DNA from: Euryarchaeota archaeon UBA463
GTDB lineage: Archaea; Thermoplasmatota; Poseidoniia; Poseidoniales; Thalassarchaeaceae
Assembly: GCA_002501805.1 (NCBI GenBank)
Contig: DAOI01000003.1
Location: 1 to 64,000 of the forward strand
DNA: 64,000 nt
Direction of reading: 5' to 3'
The position numbers were made by a program, and so were the translations under genes. A model generated the notes under the pieces. That model had not been told where the DNA came from. It searched no databases and was given only the letters and a program-made list of their open reading frames with translations. This document shows, piece after piece, positions 1-7,380 of this stretch. The stretch's first letter is position 1. Each line of letters begins with the position of its first letter.

Positions 1-1
1 G

Positions 2-238
2 ATTCACTTCCTAGTCCTGATGACATCATTTGGAACGCTATTCGGTACCGGATTCACAGGAAAGGTGTTGTTGGTGCTGCTGAACCTCGCCTGCGGGCTT
101 CCCGCAGTGATGACGTGGGCTGCCTTCGGGACAGTCCTAAGAAGAGCCTTCAGCACTCCTGAGTCTGCAAGAGTATTGAATCGCGTAATGGGGCTATCGC
201 TCTTCGCGGTGGCGATATGGATAGCTTTGCCACACTAA
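2..238 (+). CDS. LysE/RhtB-type amino acid exporter, C-terminal fragment
   Basis: The reading frame is already open at the first base, so this is the 3' end of a gene that begins outside the window. The 79 visible residues contain two hydrophobic stretches, one around VLLVLLNLACGLPAVMTWAAFG and a last one in the final 20 residues. The ending RVLNRVMGLSLFAVAIWIAL, with a preceding polar loop, is the usual close of LysE/RhtB transporters, which export amino acids or their analogues through the cell membrane. Family recognition rests only on this C-terminal pattern, so substrate cannot be stated. It converges on the next gene with a six-base gap. Confidence 0.6.
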   Translation: MHFLVLMTSFGTLFGTGFTGKVLLVLLNLACGLPAVMTWAAFGTVLRRAFSTPESARVLNRVMGLSLFAVAIWIALPH

Positions 239-244
239 ATTGCC

Positions 245-910
245 TTATTCGGATCCAGGCTCGTCAATGTTGCCACTTAGCATCAATCCGCCAATGGTGA
301 TGTAAAGCACCATGGTGAGTGGAAACACGATTTGGAACTCAGCCTGTTCAGCATCCTGTATCAAGGGGAGAAGTGTGTTCGCGAAGCCCACTGGCATTAG
401 CATGAAGAATGCGCCCTCGGATAATCCCTCTGGTACCTTCAGGCCGACGTGAGCCAGTCCCATGCTGATCATCGCTAGACCCCAAGATACAGGGATAAGG
501 GCCCAGAGCCCATTTCCAGCATTGAACACCATCAGGGCCACAGCTTCCCTAGTAGCCTGGTCTTCGTAAACTGCAGTAGTGTCATTAGTAAGTAGGATTA
601 CTGCTGTTTGTGCACCTAATCCGGAAAGGAAAAGGCCGAATGTCCCGAAAATGAACAGGTCGGCCATGTTAAGTAGCTGAGTTGACATCCTGTCAGCGCC
701 TTTCTTCATGTCCATCGAGAGCAGATGTAGTCCGCCGAACATTAGGGACATTCCCAGAACCCCAACCGCGGCTAGGACAATTGACGCGTCATCTCTCAGA
801 AGCTCAACAGCCTCCATCCCAACTTCATTCTGGATGGGCCAGCTAAAGAAGGCCCCCACCAGCATCAACGGTCCAAATACAAGCATTATCGGTGTCAGAT
901 TTCTTGACAT
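245..910 (-). CDS. Polytopic membrane protein of unknown function
   Basis: A 221-residue protein with about six hydrophobic segments (roughly residues 8-27, 42-62, 83-108, 128-150, 165-185 and 195-215) joined by short polar loops, so it is an integral membrane protein. The loop after the first segment is acidic (EVGMEAVELLRDD) and the C-terminal tail is short and acidic. There is no signal peptide apart from the first segment and no catalytic motif I recognise. It is transcribed alone, towards the LysE-type gene. I cannot assign a family. Length and topology would fit a small channel, carrier or membrane-anchored accessory protein, but none of these is supported directly. Confidence 0.7.
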   Translation of the reverse strand: MSRNLTPIMLVFGPLMLVGAFFSWPIQNEVGMEAVELLRDDASIVLAAVGVLGMSLMFGGLHLLSMDMKKGADRMSTQLLNMADLFIFGTFGLFLSGLGAQTAVILLTNDTTAVYEDQATREAVALMVFNAGNGLWALIPVSWGLAMISMGLAHVGLKVPEGLSEGAFFMLMPVGFANTLLPLIQDAEQAEFQIVFPLTMVLYITIGGLMLSGNIDEPGSE

Positions 911-984
911 ATACGATGGTCGTCCTACATGATAATAAGTATGACCTATAGAATGAGGGTATTCATAGTTGGTTTTTCATAGTT

Positions 985-2694
985 TCAACGGAACTCGGTG
1001 ACCCCACTAGACTCAGCCAACCATTTCATCGCGTTGGTGTAGTCTTCCTCTGCTTCCTCGATATCATTCAGAAGCAGATCTTCTGCGGCGTCCCAGAGTG
1101 CTTGCAATGCTGGAACCCAGTCTCCCCCCTTGTCTCTGATGGTCTCATCGAACCTCCACGCGTCCGACTCAGTCCTATTGTGAACCACCAGCCAAGCCCA
1201 ACCCATCGAGGAGTCAAGTCCCTTTCCCTTCCTTGCTAGAGATACAGTGGACGAGACTCCGTCTCCCACTGCCTTTCTGACTAAGCTATCGGCCATTCTG
1301 AGAGGGGGAGGGAGATCCTCGTTTTCCCAAGGCAGCCTCTTGAGCCTCATCTCTGTATCCAAGGACTCCCCGAGCTCTCTGAGGAATGCCCCGAACCCCT
1401 GCTTCCTCCTCGATTGCCTCTCAAGTATCTCCACAGAGTCCTCATCGCTAAGCCCATACAGACCCTGTAGCACTGTCTTTCCATACTTAGGCCACAGTGA
1501 TACTAGGTTAGGGTGACAAGACCCCTCCTCCATCCTCACTACATCGGACTCCAAGTCCAATACTACCCCGTCAGTTCTGACATGTATTCCTCCCTTCAGG
1601 GAATCGAGTACAGCCGAAATAGCGTTCTTCTCGTCGTCCGTCCCAGACAGACAGTCGAGAAAACCCACTCTATCATCCACGTCAAACCACGAGTTGCCTA
1701 CCACATATCCTTCTTCAATCGAATTTAGGATACTGGCTCTACAGGATTCAGATAACCTTGAGTCATCCAGGGACATCCTTAGCCAGGAATCTAAGACCTC
1801 TCCGAGTCTTTCGACCCCCTCGTCTGGTAGATCTCTTCCTTCAGGCCACCCCTTGGGCCTCCACATCCACTCTGCCTCACAAATTGACCCAAGCTTGTTG
1901 GGGGGCATCATCGATATGGCTAAGCTCTGAGCAAAGGGCTCCTCTGTCTTAGCCAATGAAGCTGGAGAAATACCCACCTTGGTATTGTCCTGAAATGTTA
2001 GGCGTAACCAACCACTCTCACTCAACTCCCCGTTTTCTACCACTTCTTCTGAAAGCCCAGAGGTCCATCGTACGTCCTTTCCACTTAGCTCAACTGACGA
2101 CTTGTCAAGTACCCAACTGATCCACTCAGGAGGGGCATCTGGAGAAGAGCAAGAGCAGACAAAGCCCCCTTCCCATGAGAAGAAGTACTGTCCGGCTTTG
2201 GCGTGCCCATCCCACACAAGGAGCCTCAGCCGTGGATGATTGAAATTTTGGATTCCAGCAAGGTGGCTCTGCTTTCCATTCCCCCTCCTCAGGTAACTCG
2301 AGGTACCGTAAAGCGGGTGTTTGAACACTGAAACTGTAGACAGATCATCCTCACCCGCGGCGAGGAGACTCCCGGCCAGCGCCCTGCAGACCTCGTCTCC
2401 GCCTTTCTTCACCATCCTCTTCTTGAGCCATCGATGATCATTCCTCTTGGTAGCAACAATCTCAATCTCCTTCAGTGTCATAGCCATCTTATCTTTATGG
2501 CCGAAGAATGAAATTTTTCCTAACTCTCCTGTTATCTCAGGTACAAATGACTCGGGGTCGTCCAATAGCCCTTCTAAGTTGGTTTCCAGCCTTCTCTGAA
2601 TTTCTTTAGAAGCCTGCTTAATTCCTCTGACTCTAACCTTTTTCCTCCTGTTACGGTCTCCAGGAAACCTAACTTCGGCTGGTGGTTTCGCCAT
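985..2694 (-). CDS. Large uncharacterised protein (569 aa)
   Basis: A soluble protein with no membrane segment and no domain I can name. The first 35 residues are strongly basic (RNRRKKVRVRGIKQASKEIQRR), which could bind nucleic acid or ribosomes. Residues about 130-205 form the most distinctive part: aromatic and glycine rich, with HPLYGTSSYLRRGNGKQSH, then WDGHAKAGQYFFSWEGGF followed by a CSCSS cysteine pair. The rest alternates acidic helices with tryptophan-rich segments, and the C-terminus is an acidic helix. The gene ends 75 bases from its membrane-protein neighbour and starts 41 bases after dph5 ends on the same strand, so it may be read through from dph5. The frame is intact and long, so it is certainly coding. 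Its function is unknown. Confidence 0.75.
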   Translation of the reverse strand: MAKPPAEVRFPGDRNRRKKVRVRGIKQASKEIQRRLETNLEGLLDDPESFVPEITGELGKISFFGHKDKMAMTLKEIEIVATKRNDHRWLKKRMVKKGGDEVCRALAGSLLAAGEDDLSTVSVFKHPLYGTSSYLRRGNGKQSHLAGIQNFNHPRLRLLVWDGHAKAGQYFFSWEGGFVCSCSSPDAPPEWISWVLDKSSVELSGKDVRWTSGLSEEVVENGELSESGWLRLTFQDNTKVGISPASLAKTEEPFAQSLAISMMPPNKLGSICEAEWMWRPKGWPEGRDLPDEGVERLGEVLDSWLRMSLDDSRLSESCRASILNSIEEGYVVGNSWFDVDDRVGFLDCLSGTDDEKNAISAVLDSLKGGIHVRTDGVVLDLESDVVRMEEGSCHPNLVSLWPKYGKTVLQGLYGLSDEDSVEILERQSRRKQGFGAFLRELGESLDTEMRLKRLPWENEDLPPPLRMADSLVRKAVGDGVSSTVSLARKGKGLDSSMGWAWLVVHNRTESDAWRFDETIRDKGGDWVPALQALWDAAEDLLLNDIEEAEEDYTNAMKWLAESSGVTEFR

Positions 2695-2735
2695 CTCTCA
2701 TCATCTCCCTTAATGTCGGAACACCTTCTAGCAAT

Positions 2736-3563
2736 TCACATATCCGCCTTTAGGCTCTCAAAAATCTCTTTCTCCATACCGCTGAATTCTGTCGGAAGGA
2801 TTAGGCAATGGATCAATCCTCCTTCAGATTCTGATATGCCAGAAAGGCTCCCAGAAACAACTCTCTGACCACTCGTGCCAATATCGCTTAGCAATATTGT
2901 ATTCCAGTCAGAAATAGAAGAAGACAAGGACTCATGCCCCCCTTCCTCTCCTTCTCCATAGCGTTCGGCCATAGCCTTTAGAATCTCATAAGCCTGCTTG
3001 GGAGCCATTGGCTCAGGAGGTGCTAAACCCATTCCCGTAGGATCAAGATCTAGCAGAACAAGAGTATGGAGGTTGTTGGAGTAATTCTTCAGTATTATCT
3101 CCAGAGGAGAAGTAGGCAGGTAGTCTCCATAGGGGAAGGGGATAGTTACCTGCCTACCAAACCGATACGACTGCATACCTGATAGAGACACAGCCAGACT
3201 AGTAGCTGAAAGTCCAGGAACCACACGGAAGGGGACGCCCGACTCTTGACATCTAATCTTCAGATCGATATGGGTGGTAGCCTGCATCGGGTCTCCCACT
3301 ACCATGATTCCAACCATGACATTCTTTGCCTGGCGAATTATCTCATCAGGATTCTCGATATCCTCTCTCATTACCCTATCCCAATCTCCAACCAAATCCC
3401 CTAATTTCTCTTCTTGATCATCAGGGAGAATAGCAGTGTACCCCTCAAGATACCTCTTATCGCAGGCTTCAGCTACACTCAATGCAAACGATGTCATGTG
3501 ACGCAAATCACCAGGCCCTAATCCGATTAACCAGAGCCCCGGGCCCTCCAATACAGCCGTCAT
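2736..3563 (-). CDS. dph5: Diphthine synthase
   Basis: A SAM-dependent methyltransferase that methylates the modified histidine of elongation factor 2 on the way to diphthamide. The start gives 275 residues, close to the usual archaeal Dph5 size of about 260. The N-terminus LWLIGLGPGDLRHMTSFAL is the tetrapyrrole-methylase-fold GxGPGD loop. It is followed by KRYLEGYT, the VVGDPMQATTH motif, VPFRVVPGLSATS and SYRFGRQVTIPFPYGDYLPTSPLEII, all in Dph5 order. I chose the ATG at 3563 because it puts the GxGPGD loop near the N-terminus; an in-frame ATG 114 bases upstream would add 38 residues unlike the family. The start lies one base from the first possible start of the divergent trm5. Confidence 0.93.
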   Translation of the reverse strand: MTAVLEGPGLWLIGLGPGDLRHMTSFALSVAEACDKRYLEGYTAILPDDQEEKLGDLVGDWDRVMREDIENPDEIIRQAKNVMVGIMVVGDPMQATTHIDLKIRCQESGVPFRVVPGLSATSLAVSLSGMQSYRFGRQVTIPFPYGDYLPTSPLEIILKNYSNNLHTLVLLDLDPTGMGLAPPEPMAPKQAYEILKAMAERYGEGEEGGHESLSSSISDWNTILLSDIGTSGQRVVSGSLSGISESEGGLIHCLILPTEFSGMEKEIFESLKADM

Positions 3564-3588
3564 CGTGAAGCGGGCTGACCCGTTGCCC

Positions 3589-4800
3589 ATGATGAACGTG
3601 ATGCGGCATCTGAGGGTCCCAAACAAGTCTGTACAGGACGTAATCGTCCTACTGAAAGACAATGACATGCTGAACAAAGGTATGATGATATGCCCAGACA
3701 GTGATGGTAAACACCGGTTAATCCCACTTTCAGAGAGTGCACCACATAACCTACCTAGTCATTTCAGCGAATTCGAGGAAGTCATCCACGAAGGAAAAAT
3801 TGATGAAAGACCAAATGAGAGTTGGTGGAAACACCTCTCAGAAATTATCGGGGAGGACACCATCAGACAGTATGGAGAGAGTTGGCCCTCCAATCACGAG
3901 TTTATTGGAGATATAATGGTAGTTAGAATTAATGAGGAAATTTCTAGTTACAAGGAAGAAATAGCAATTTCAAAGATGGCCTCCCATCCAAAGATAAGGA
4001 TGGTCATGGAAGATAGAGGAGTACAAGGAGAACTAAGAATCAGGGACCTATCTCCTATCGCATTAAGGCAGGACTCAGAGATAATCACTGGAGGCTTATC
4101 AGAGGAATTGTGTGATACCAGAGTTTTGGTCAGAGAGTCTGGCAAGTCCATACTTTGTGACCCCAGACGGGCGTACTTCTCAACCAAGTTGCAGACCGAG
4201 AGACTGGAGACACTTAGGCTCGCTAAGGAGTTACGCTCCATGCTCGGACGCCCTCTTCGCGTATGCGATCCGTTTTGTGGGGTTGGCCCTGCTTTAGCGA
4301 CGCTACTAGGAGAAAACGATCTCGTGGGGAGGGTGCTAGCATCGGATCTAAATCCAGATGCTATAGAGCTTCTTTTGGACAATCTGCGTCGATGGGACGG
4401 AAGAGACTACCCAAGTGAAGCAAAAAAGATATCGAGATTACACGAAGATCGAATAGTCGGTATCGCCGATGCTACCAAGTTGCATGAGGACCCCTCAATT
4501 TCAGGCGCATGGGACCTGCTCTTGGTCAACCTGCCACACAGAACAGTTGAGCTCCTCCCTTCCTTGATCCCACTTCTCGACAGAACTGGGACATCCATGA
4601 TCAGGGGCAGGGTTATCGCCGCCGAGTCGGAGATTGAAGATGTCAATGAAGCGATACGAAAGACTCTGCCCCCTAGGCTACAGGGCACCCCTGAGCCAAC
4701 CCTCAAAATCAAGCGAGATTACAGCTCAAAACTCAGACTATGCTCATTTGAGGCGTGGTTAGAATCCGAACCAGAGCCTGAACAGGAACCCAACAAGTGA
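3589..4800 (+). CDS. trm5: tRNA (guanine-37-N1)-methyltransferase Trm5
   Basis: Transfers a methyl group from SAM to N1 of G37 next to the tRNA anticodon, preventing frameshifts. The protein shows the Trm5 N-terminal LRVPNKSVQDVIVLL element, the middle HEFIGDIMVV domain, then VLVRESGKSILCDPRRAYFSTKLQTERL. Next come the SAM site VCDPFCGVGPALATLL, DLNPDAIELLLDNL, and the catalytic-region NLPHRTVELLPSL (the NLPH motif of Trm5). Three close ATGs (3589, 3592, 3601) and a GTG at 3565 could start it. I use 3589 because family similarity begins a few residues later. The promoter must lie inside the dph5 coding region or within a few bases of it. A tRNA-Asp gene lies 24 bases past the stop, on the other strand. 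Confidence 0.9.
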   Translation: MMNVMRHLRVPNKSVQDVIVLLKDNDMLNKGMMICPDSDGKHRLIPLSESAPHNLPSHFSEFEEVIHEGKIDERPNESWWKHLSEIIGEDTIRQYGESWPSNHEFIGDIMVVRINEEISSYKEEIAISKMASHPKIRMVMEDRGVQGELRIRDLSPIALRQDSEIITGGLSEELCDTRVLVRESGKSILCDPRRAYFSTKLQTERLETLRLAKELRSMLGRPLRVCDPFCGVGPALATLLGENDLVGRVLASDLNPDAIELLLDNLRRWDGRDYPSEAKKISRLHEDRIVGIADATKLHEDPSISGAWDLLLVNLPHRTVELLPSLIPLLDRTGTSMIRGRVIAAESEIEDVNEAIRKTLPPRLQGTPEPTLKIKRDYSSKLRLCSFEAWLESEPEPEQEPNK

Positions 4801-4824
4801 GGGATAATTCAGGGGGTTGAGTGG

Positions 4825-4897
4825 CGCCCCGACCGGGATTTGAACCCGGGTCGCAGCCTCGACAGGGCTGCATGATAGGCCACTACACCATCGGGGC
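4825..4897 (-). tRNA. tRNA-Asp (GUC)
   Basis: Read on the minus strand, a complete cloverleaf of 73 bases. The acceptor arm pairs GCCCCGA with TCGGGGC and has G as discriminator. The D arm has the GTGTAGTGGCC pattern of aspartate tRNAs. The anticodon stem CAGCC/GGCTG closes the loop CTGTCGA, giving anticodon GUC. The T arm is CCGGG, TTCAAAT, CCCGG. No intron is present and the CCA end is not encoded. It lies between the convergent trm5 stop and the divergent guaA start. Confidence 0.96.
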
Positions 4898-4955
4898 TTG
4901 GAACCCTACGACACGGGTTCTCTTTTTCAACCTTTGAGAGGGTATTGTTCATCAT

Positions 4956-4973
4956 CCTCCTGCCTCTTGGAGG
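4956..4973 (+). promoter_or_regulatory. Possible hairpin covering the guaA ribosome binding site
   Basis: CCTCC at 4956-4960 is complementary to GGAGG at 4969-4973, with an eight-base loop between. GGAGG ends three bases before the guaA ATG at 4977 and is its only Shine-Dalgarno-like sequence. In the transcript the two arms could pair and hide the ribosome binding site. The stem is only five pairs, plus a possible U-G, so a role in control is a guess. Confidence 0.35.
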
Positions 4974-4976
4974 GGT

Positions 4977-5570
4977 ATGGAGGGACTGAAACTGGTCATT
5001 GACGTCATAGATAATGGCGGACAGTGGACCCATAGGGAATGGAGAATGCTCAGGTATCTCGGAGTAGATACAAAGATTTTACCTAATGATACTCCGCTTT
5101 CAGATTTACGAAAGGTCGACGGACTGATCCTCTCCGGAGGAGCTGCAAGAGTTGGCCTTACCGGACAACTCGGTAAATGCGGAGAATACCTCTCCCTAGA
5201 CGTCCCGATTCTTGGAATATGCGCGGGCCATCAGTTCATGGCCGGACATTACGGTGGAAAGTCAGGCGAGGCCCCAAAACCAGAGTTCGGTGCCGCCACC
5301 ATCTCTCTCATCGGAGACGGAGGCGCCATATTCGCCGGCACTCCAGACAATCAGACGGTCTGGGAGAGCCACAATGACGAGGTCATAGAGGTCCCCGATG
5401 GATTTTCGATAACAGCCAGAAGCGAATCTTGTGAAGTTCAGGCAATGGAGAACTCCGCTGGTGATAGATTCGGACTCCAGTTCCATCCAGAAGTGAACGA
5501 CTCCGAGTATGGGCGAGTCATGTTCCAGAACTTCGTGAAAGTCTGTGAAAGGTCCAGAAGCGGTATTTGA
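4977..5570 (+). CDS. guaA: GMP synthase, glutamine amidotransferase subunit
   Basis: Class I glutamine amidotransferase that releases ammonia from glutamine for the conversion of XMP to GMP. In many archaea this is a separate subunit from the ATP pyrophosphatase subunit. At 197 residues it has the stand-alone size. Visible motifs are VDGLILSGGAAR, the nucleophile elbow PILGICAGHQFMAGHYGG with the catalytic Cys at about residue 81, WESHNDEV, and the His-Glu pair in GLQFHPEVNDSEYG. The pyrophosphatase partner is not in this window. The ATG is preceded by a good GGAGG site. The small rpo12-type gene follows 43 bases downstream on the same strand and may be cotranscribed. Confidence 0.93.
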   Translation: MEGLKLVIDVIDNGGQWTHREWRMLRYLGVDTKILPNDTPLSDLRKVDGLILSGGAARVGLTGQLGKCGEYLSLDVPILGICAGHQFMAGHYGGKSGEAPKPEFGAATISLIGDGGAIFAGTPDNQTVWESHNDEVIEVPDGFSITARSESCEVQAMENSAGDRFGLQFHPEVNDSEYGRVMFQNFVKVCERSRSGI

Positions 5571-5613
5571 CGCATAGGACAGATTGAAGAAGGACGGCAA
5601 AGTCGCGGGCTCG

Positions 5614-5886
5614 ATGGCGAGTGAAGCAGAGTACATGGTGAACCACAAGTGCCGTAAGTGCAATCGTACAGACAGGAGAGCTTGGAACCCATCTGAGCCA
5701 CCCCAGTGTAACCACTGCGAGTCGAAGATGGATCCATTAGAAATCAGATACAAGTGTCTCAGGTGTGGACATCTGACTTGGATAGAAGCGGGCTCAACAG
5801 GAAAGTCATGTCACAAGTGTGGGTACAGGGTTTTCTCCAAGCCCAGAAGCCAAGGCAGGCCAATCAAGAAAATGAGAGCCATATAG
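5614..5886 (+). CDS. rpo12: RNA polymerase subunit P (Rpo12) with an extra N-terminal zinc ribbon
   Basis: The C-terminal 47 residues match the small zinc-binding RNA polymerase subunit Rpo12/Rpb12: YKCLRCGHLTWIE, CHKCGYRVFSKPR, and a basic close ending in RAI like typical Rpo12. In archaea this is usually the whole protein, about 45-60 residues. Here another 40 residues precede it and contain a second CxxC pair set (HKCRKC and QCNHC), so the protein appears to carry two zinc ribbons. I chose the ATG at 5614; a TTG at 5584 would add ten residues. It acts in the core transcription enzyme if the assignment holds. It lies between guaA and an RFC-like gene, all on the plus strand. Confidence 0.75.
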   Translation: MASEAEYMVNHKCRKCNRTDRRAWNPSEPPQCNHCESKMDPLEIRYKCLRCGHLTWIEAGSTGKSCHKCGYRVFSKPRSQGRPIKKMRAI

Positions 5887-5961
5887 AGCCAACACTCTTC
5901 AGATGTTCTTTCTGAACTAGCTTAGCGCTTACTTCAAGACCCTGCTCTTCTACCAGTAACC

Positions 5962-7095
5962 ATGCCCAGCTGGTTGGACTCGTTCTCACCGAAGGCTTTC
6001 GATGACCTGGCCGTTCCAAAAAGAATCAGTGCCGCGCTTTCTGCTTCGTCCGCAACCGCCGATCCCCCCCATCTACTCCTAACAGGCCCTCCAGGGGTGG
6101 GTAAGACGGCCTCATGGAGGTTAGTTGCTCGCCAAATCCTTGGTCCAGGATGGAAATCTACTACCCATGTTTTGCAATGCAGAGATCTTGCTCGACAGTC
6201 AGGAGCTATGGCAAAGTTCGAGAACTTCCTAAGGCCAGGAGGATCAACAGATACTCTGGCTGGCAGAACAAGTCTCGATGCATTCGATAGAGGGATGGCT
6301 ACTCCATCCGATGGAGACAAGGCACCAGCGGGCTTTGAGACCAAGTCTGAACCAGGCACTATCCCAGTAAGCAGGCTGATCGTTCTGGAAGATGCAGATC
6401 ATCTTGGCTCAATCAGGCAGGCCTACCTTCGTAGGATGATGGAGAAGGTCGGGAACGCCTCTAGGTTCATACTAGTGGCAAGGGCACCTTCTCGCATTAT
6501 TGACGCCCTCAGATCTAGAAGTAGGATGATTAGGATTCCAGCCACAGATAGAGAACAAATCATACTTACACTATCCTCTGTGTCAGAGAAATCCAACACC
6601 AACGTTACACGCGAAGTCATTGAAGACATTGCCTACATTTGCGATGGAAACCTCCGAAAGGCCATATTCACGTTGGAAATGCTCGAATCTAGGGGGCTGG
6701 GAGCCGATAGATCGGCTGTACATAAGCTGGTTCAGGCAACAACCCTCCAGGCCGGCAGATATCTTGTCGAGCTAGCACTAAGAGGCAGAGTTGTTGAGTG
6801 GAAATGGGAAAACAAGGCAGGAAGGAGGAAAAGAATACTTGTCGGCGCTTTAGCAGAGACAGATCGTCTAATGAATGAACATGGATTAGATGCCGATGAT
6901 GTTGTTCAACAGCTACACGCGGTATTGGTGGGCAGGAGGCTGTCCATCTCGGATCCGCTGAGAGACAATCTTCTCGAGGCTCTTGCAGAATGCGATACTA
7001 ACCTAAAGAAATCTATGCATGCTCGTGTTCCGTTGGAGAAATTCTTGCACAGAACAGCCGAGGCAGGAGAGTTACACGGCCTTGCATTCTCCTGA
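5962..7095 (+). CDS. Replication factor C small-subunit-like AAA+ ATPase
   Basis: Clamp-loader family ATPase, which opens the PCNA ring and places it on primed DNA. The order is typical: WLDSFSPKAFDDLAVPKRI, PHLLLTGPPGVGKT (Walker A, about residues 36-48), a long middle insertion (about 85-130), LIVLEDADHL (Walker B), FILVARAPSRIIDALRSRSRMIRI (sensor 1 and the SRC-box position), NLRKAIFTLEML (sensor 2), then a helical collar. Two differences from RFC-S stand out. The Walker B DEAD box reads EDAD, and the SRC motif reads SRS. At 377 residues it is longer than the usual 320-330. It may be a second, divergent RFC subunit; others would lie outside this window. The start ATG begins MPSWLDSF, as expected. 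Confidence 0.82.
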   Translation: MPSWLDSFSPKAFDDLAVPKRISAALSASSATADPPHLLLTGPPGVGKTASWRLVARQILGPGWKSTTHVLQCRDLARQSGAMAKFENFLRPGGSTDTLAGRTSLDAFDRGMATPSDGDKAPAGFETKSEPGTIPVSRLIVLEDADHLGSIRQAYLRRMMEKVGNASRFILVARAPSRIIDALRSRSRMIRIPATDREQIILTLSSVSEKSNTNVTREVIEDIAYICDGNLRKAIFTLEMLESRGLGADRSAVHKLVQATTLQAGRYLVELALRGRVVEWKWENKAGRRKRILVGALAETDRLMNEHGLDADDVVQQLHAVLVGRRLSISDPLRDNLLEALAECDTNLKKSMHARVPLEKFLHRTAEAGELHGLAFS

Positions 7096-7117
7096 TGAAA
7101 CACTGGCACTCAGATGG

Positions 7118-7192
7118 CGGGCGCGGCAGGATTCGAACCCGCGGTCCCTGGCTTAGGAGGCCAGTGCATTATCCAGGCTATGCTACACGCCC
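7118..7192 (-). tRNA. tRNA-Arg (CCU)
   Basis: Minus-strand cloverleaf of 75 bases. Acceptor GGGCGTG pairs with CGCGCCC, including one G-U pair, with G as discriminator. Anticodon stem CTGGC/GCCAG encloses loop CTCCTAA, giving anticodon CCU, which reads the AGG arginine codon. The T arm is GCGGG, TTCGAAT, CCTGC with one G-U pair. No intron and no encoded CCA. It lies 22 bases beyond the RFC-like stop codon, in convergent orientation. Confidence 0.95.
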
Positions 7193-7380
7193 GTCTTCCG
7201 CAAAGCCTACCCCTCAAGAAGTCTAGCGAAGAAAAACGCCCCTTTGGGCCCCCTATCGTCCGATGCCATGAAGCACCATGGGCTGCACGCTCACACATGG
7301 AAGGCACGCTGTCTCCCTTGCCTACTCCATATCGAGAGGAGAGCGGGTTCGGAGCGAAGAACGAGCGAGCCCTATCAAGG

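Noticed and set aside
3564..3677. Longer N-terminus for dph5
   Set aside because: The extra 38 residues are unlike Dph5 and are antisense to the start of trm5.
7114..7380. N-terminal extension of the membrane protein reading frame through the tRNA-Arg gene
   Set aside because: The frame is open by chance across the tRNA; the first codons are antisense tRNA sequence, so the start must be at 7297 or 7381.
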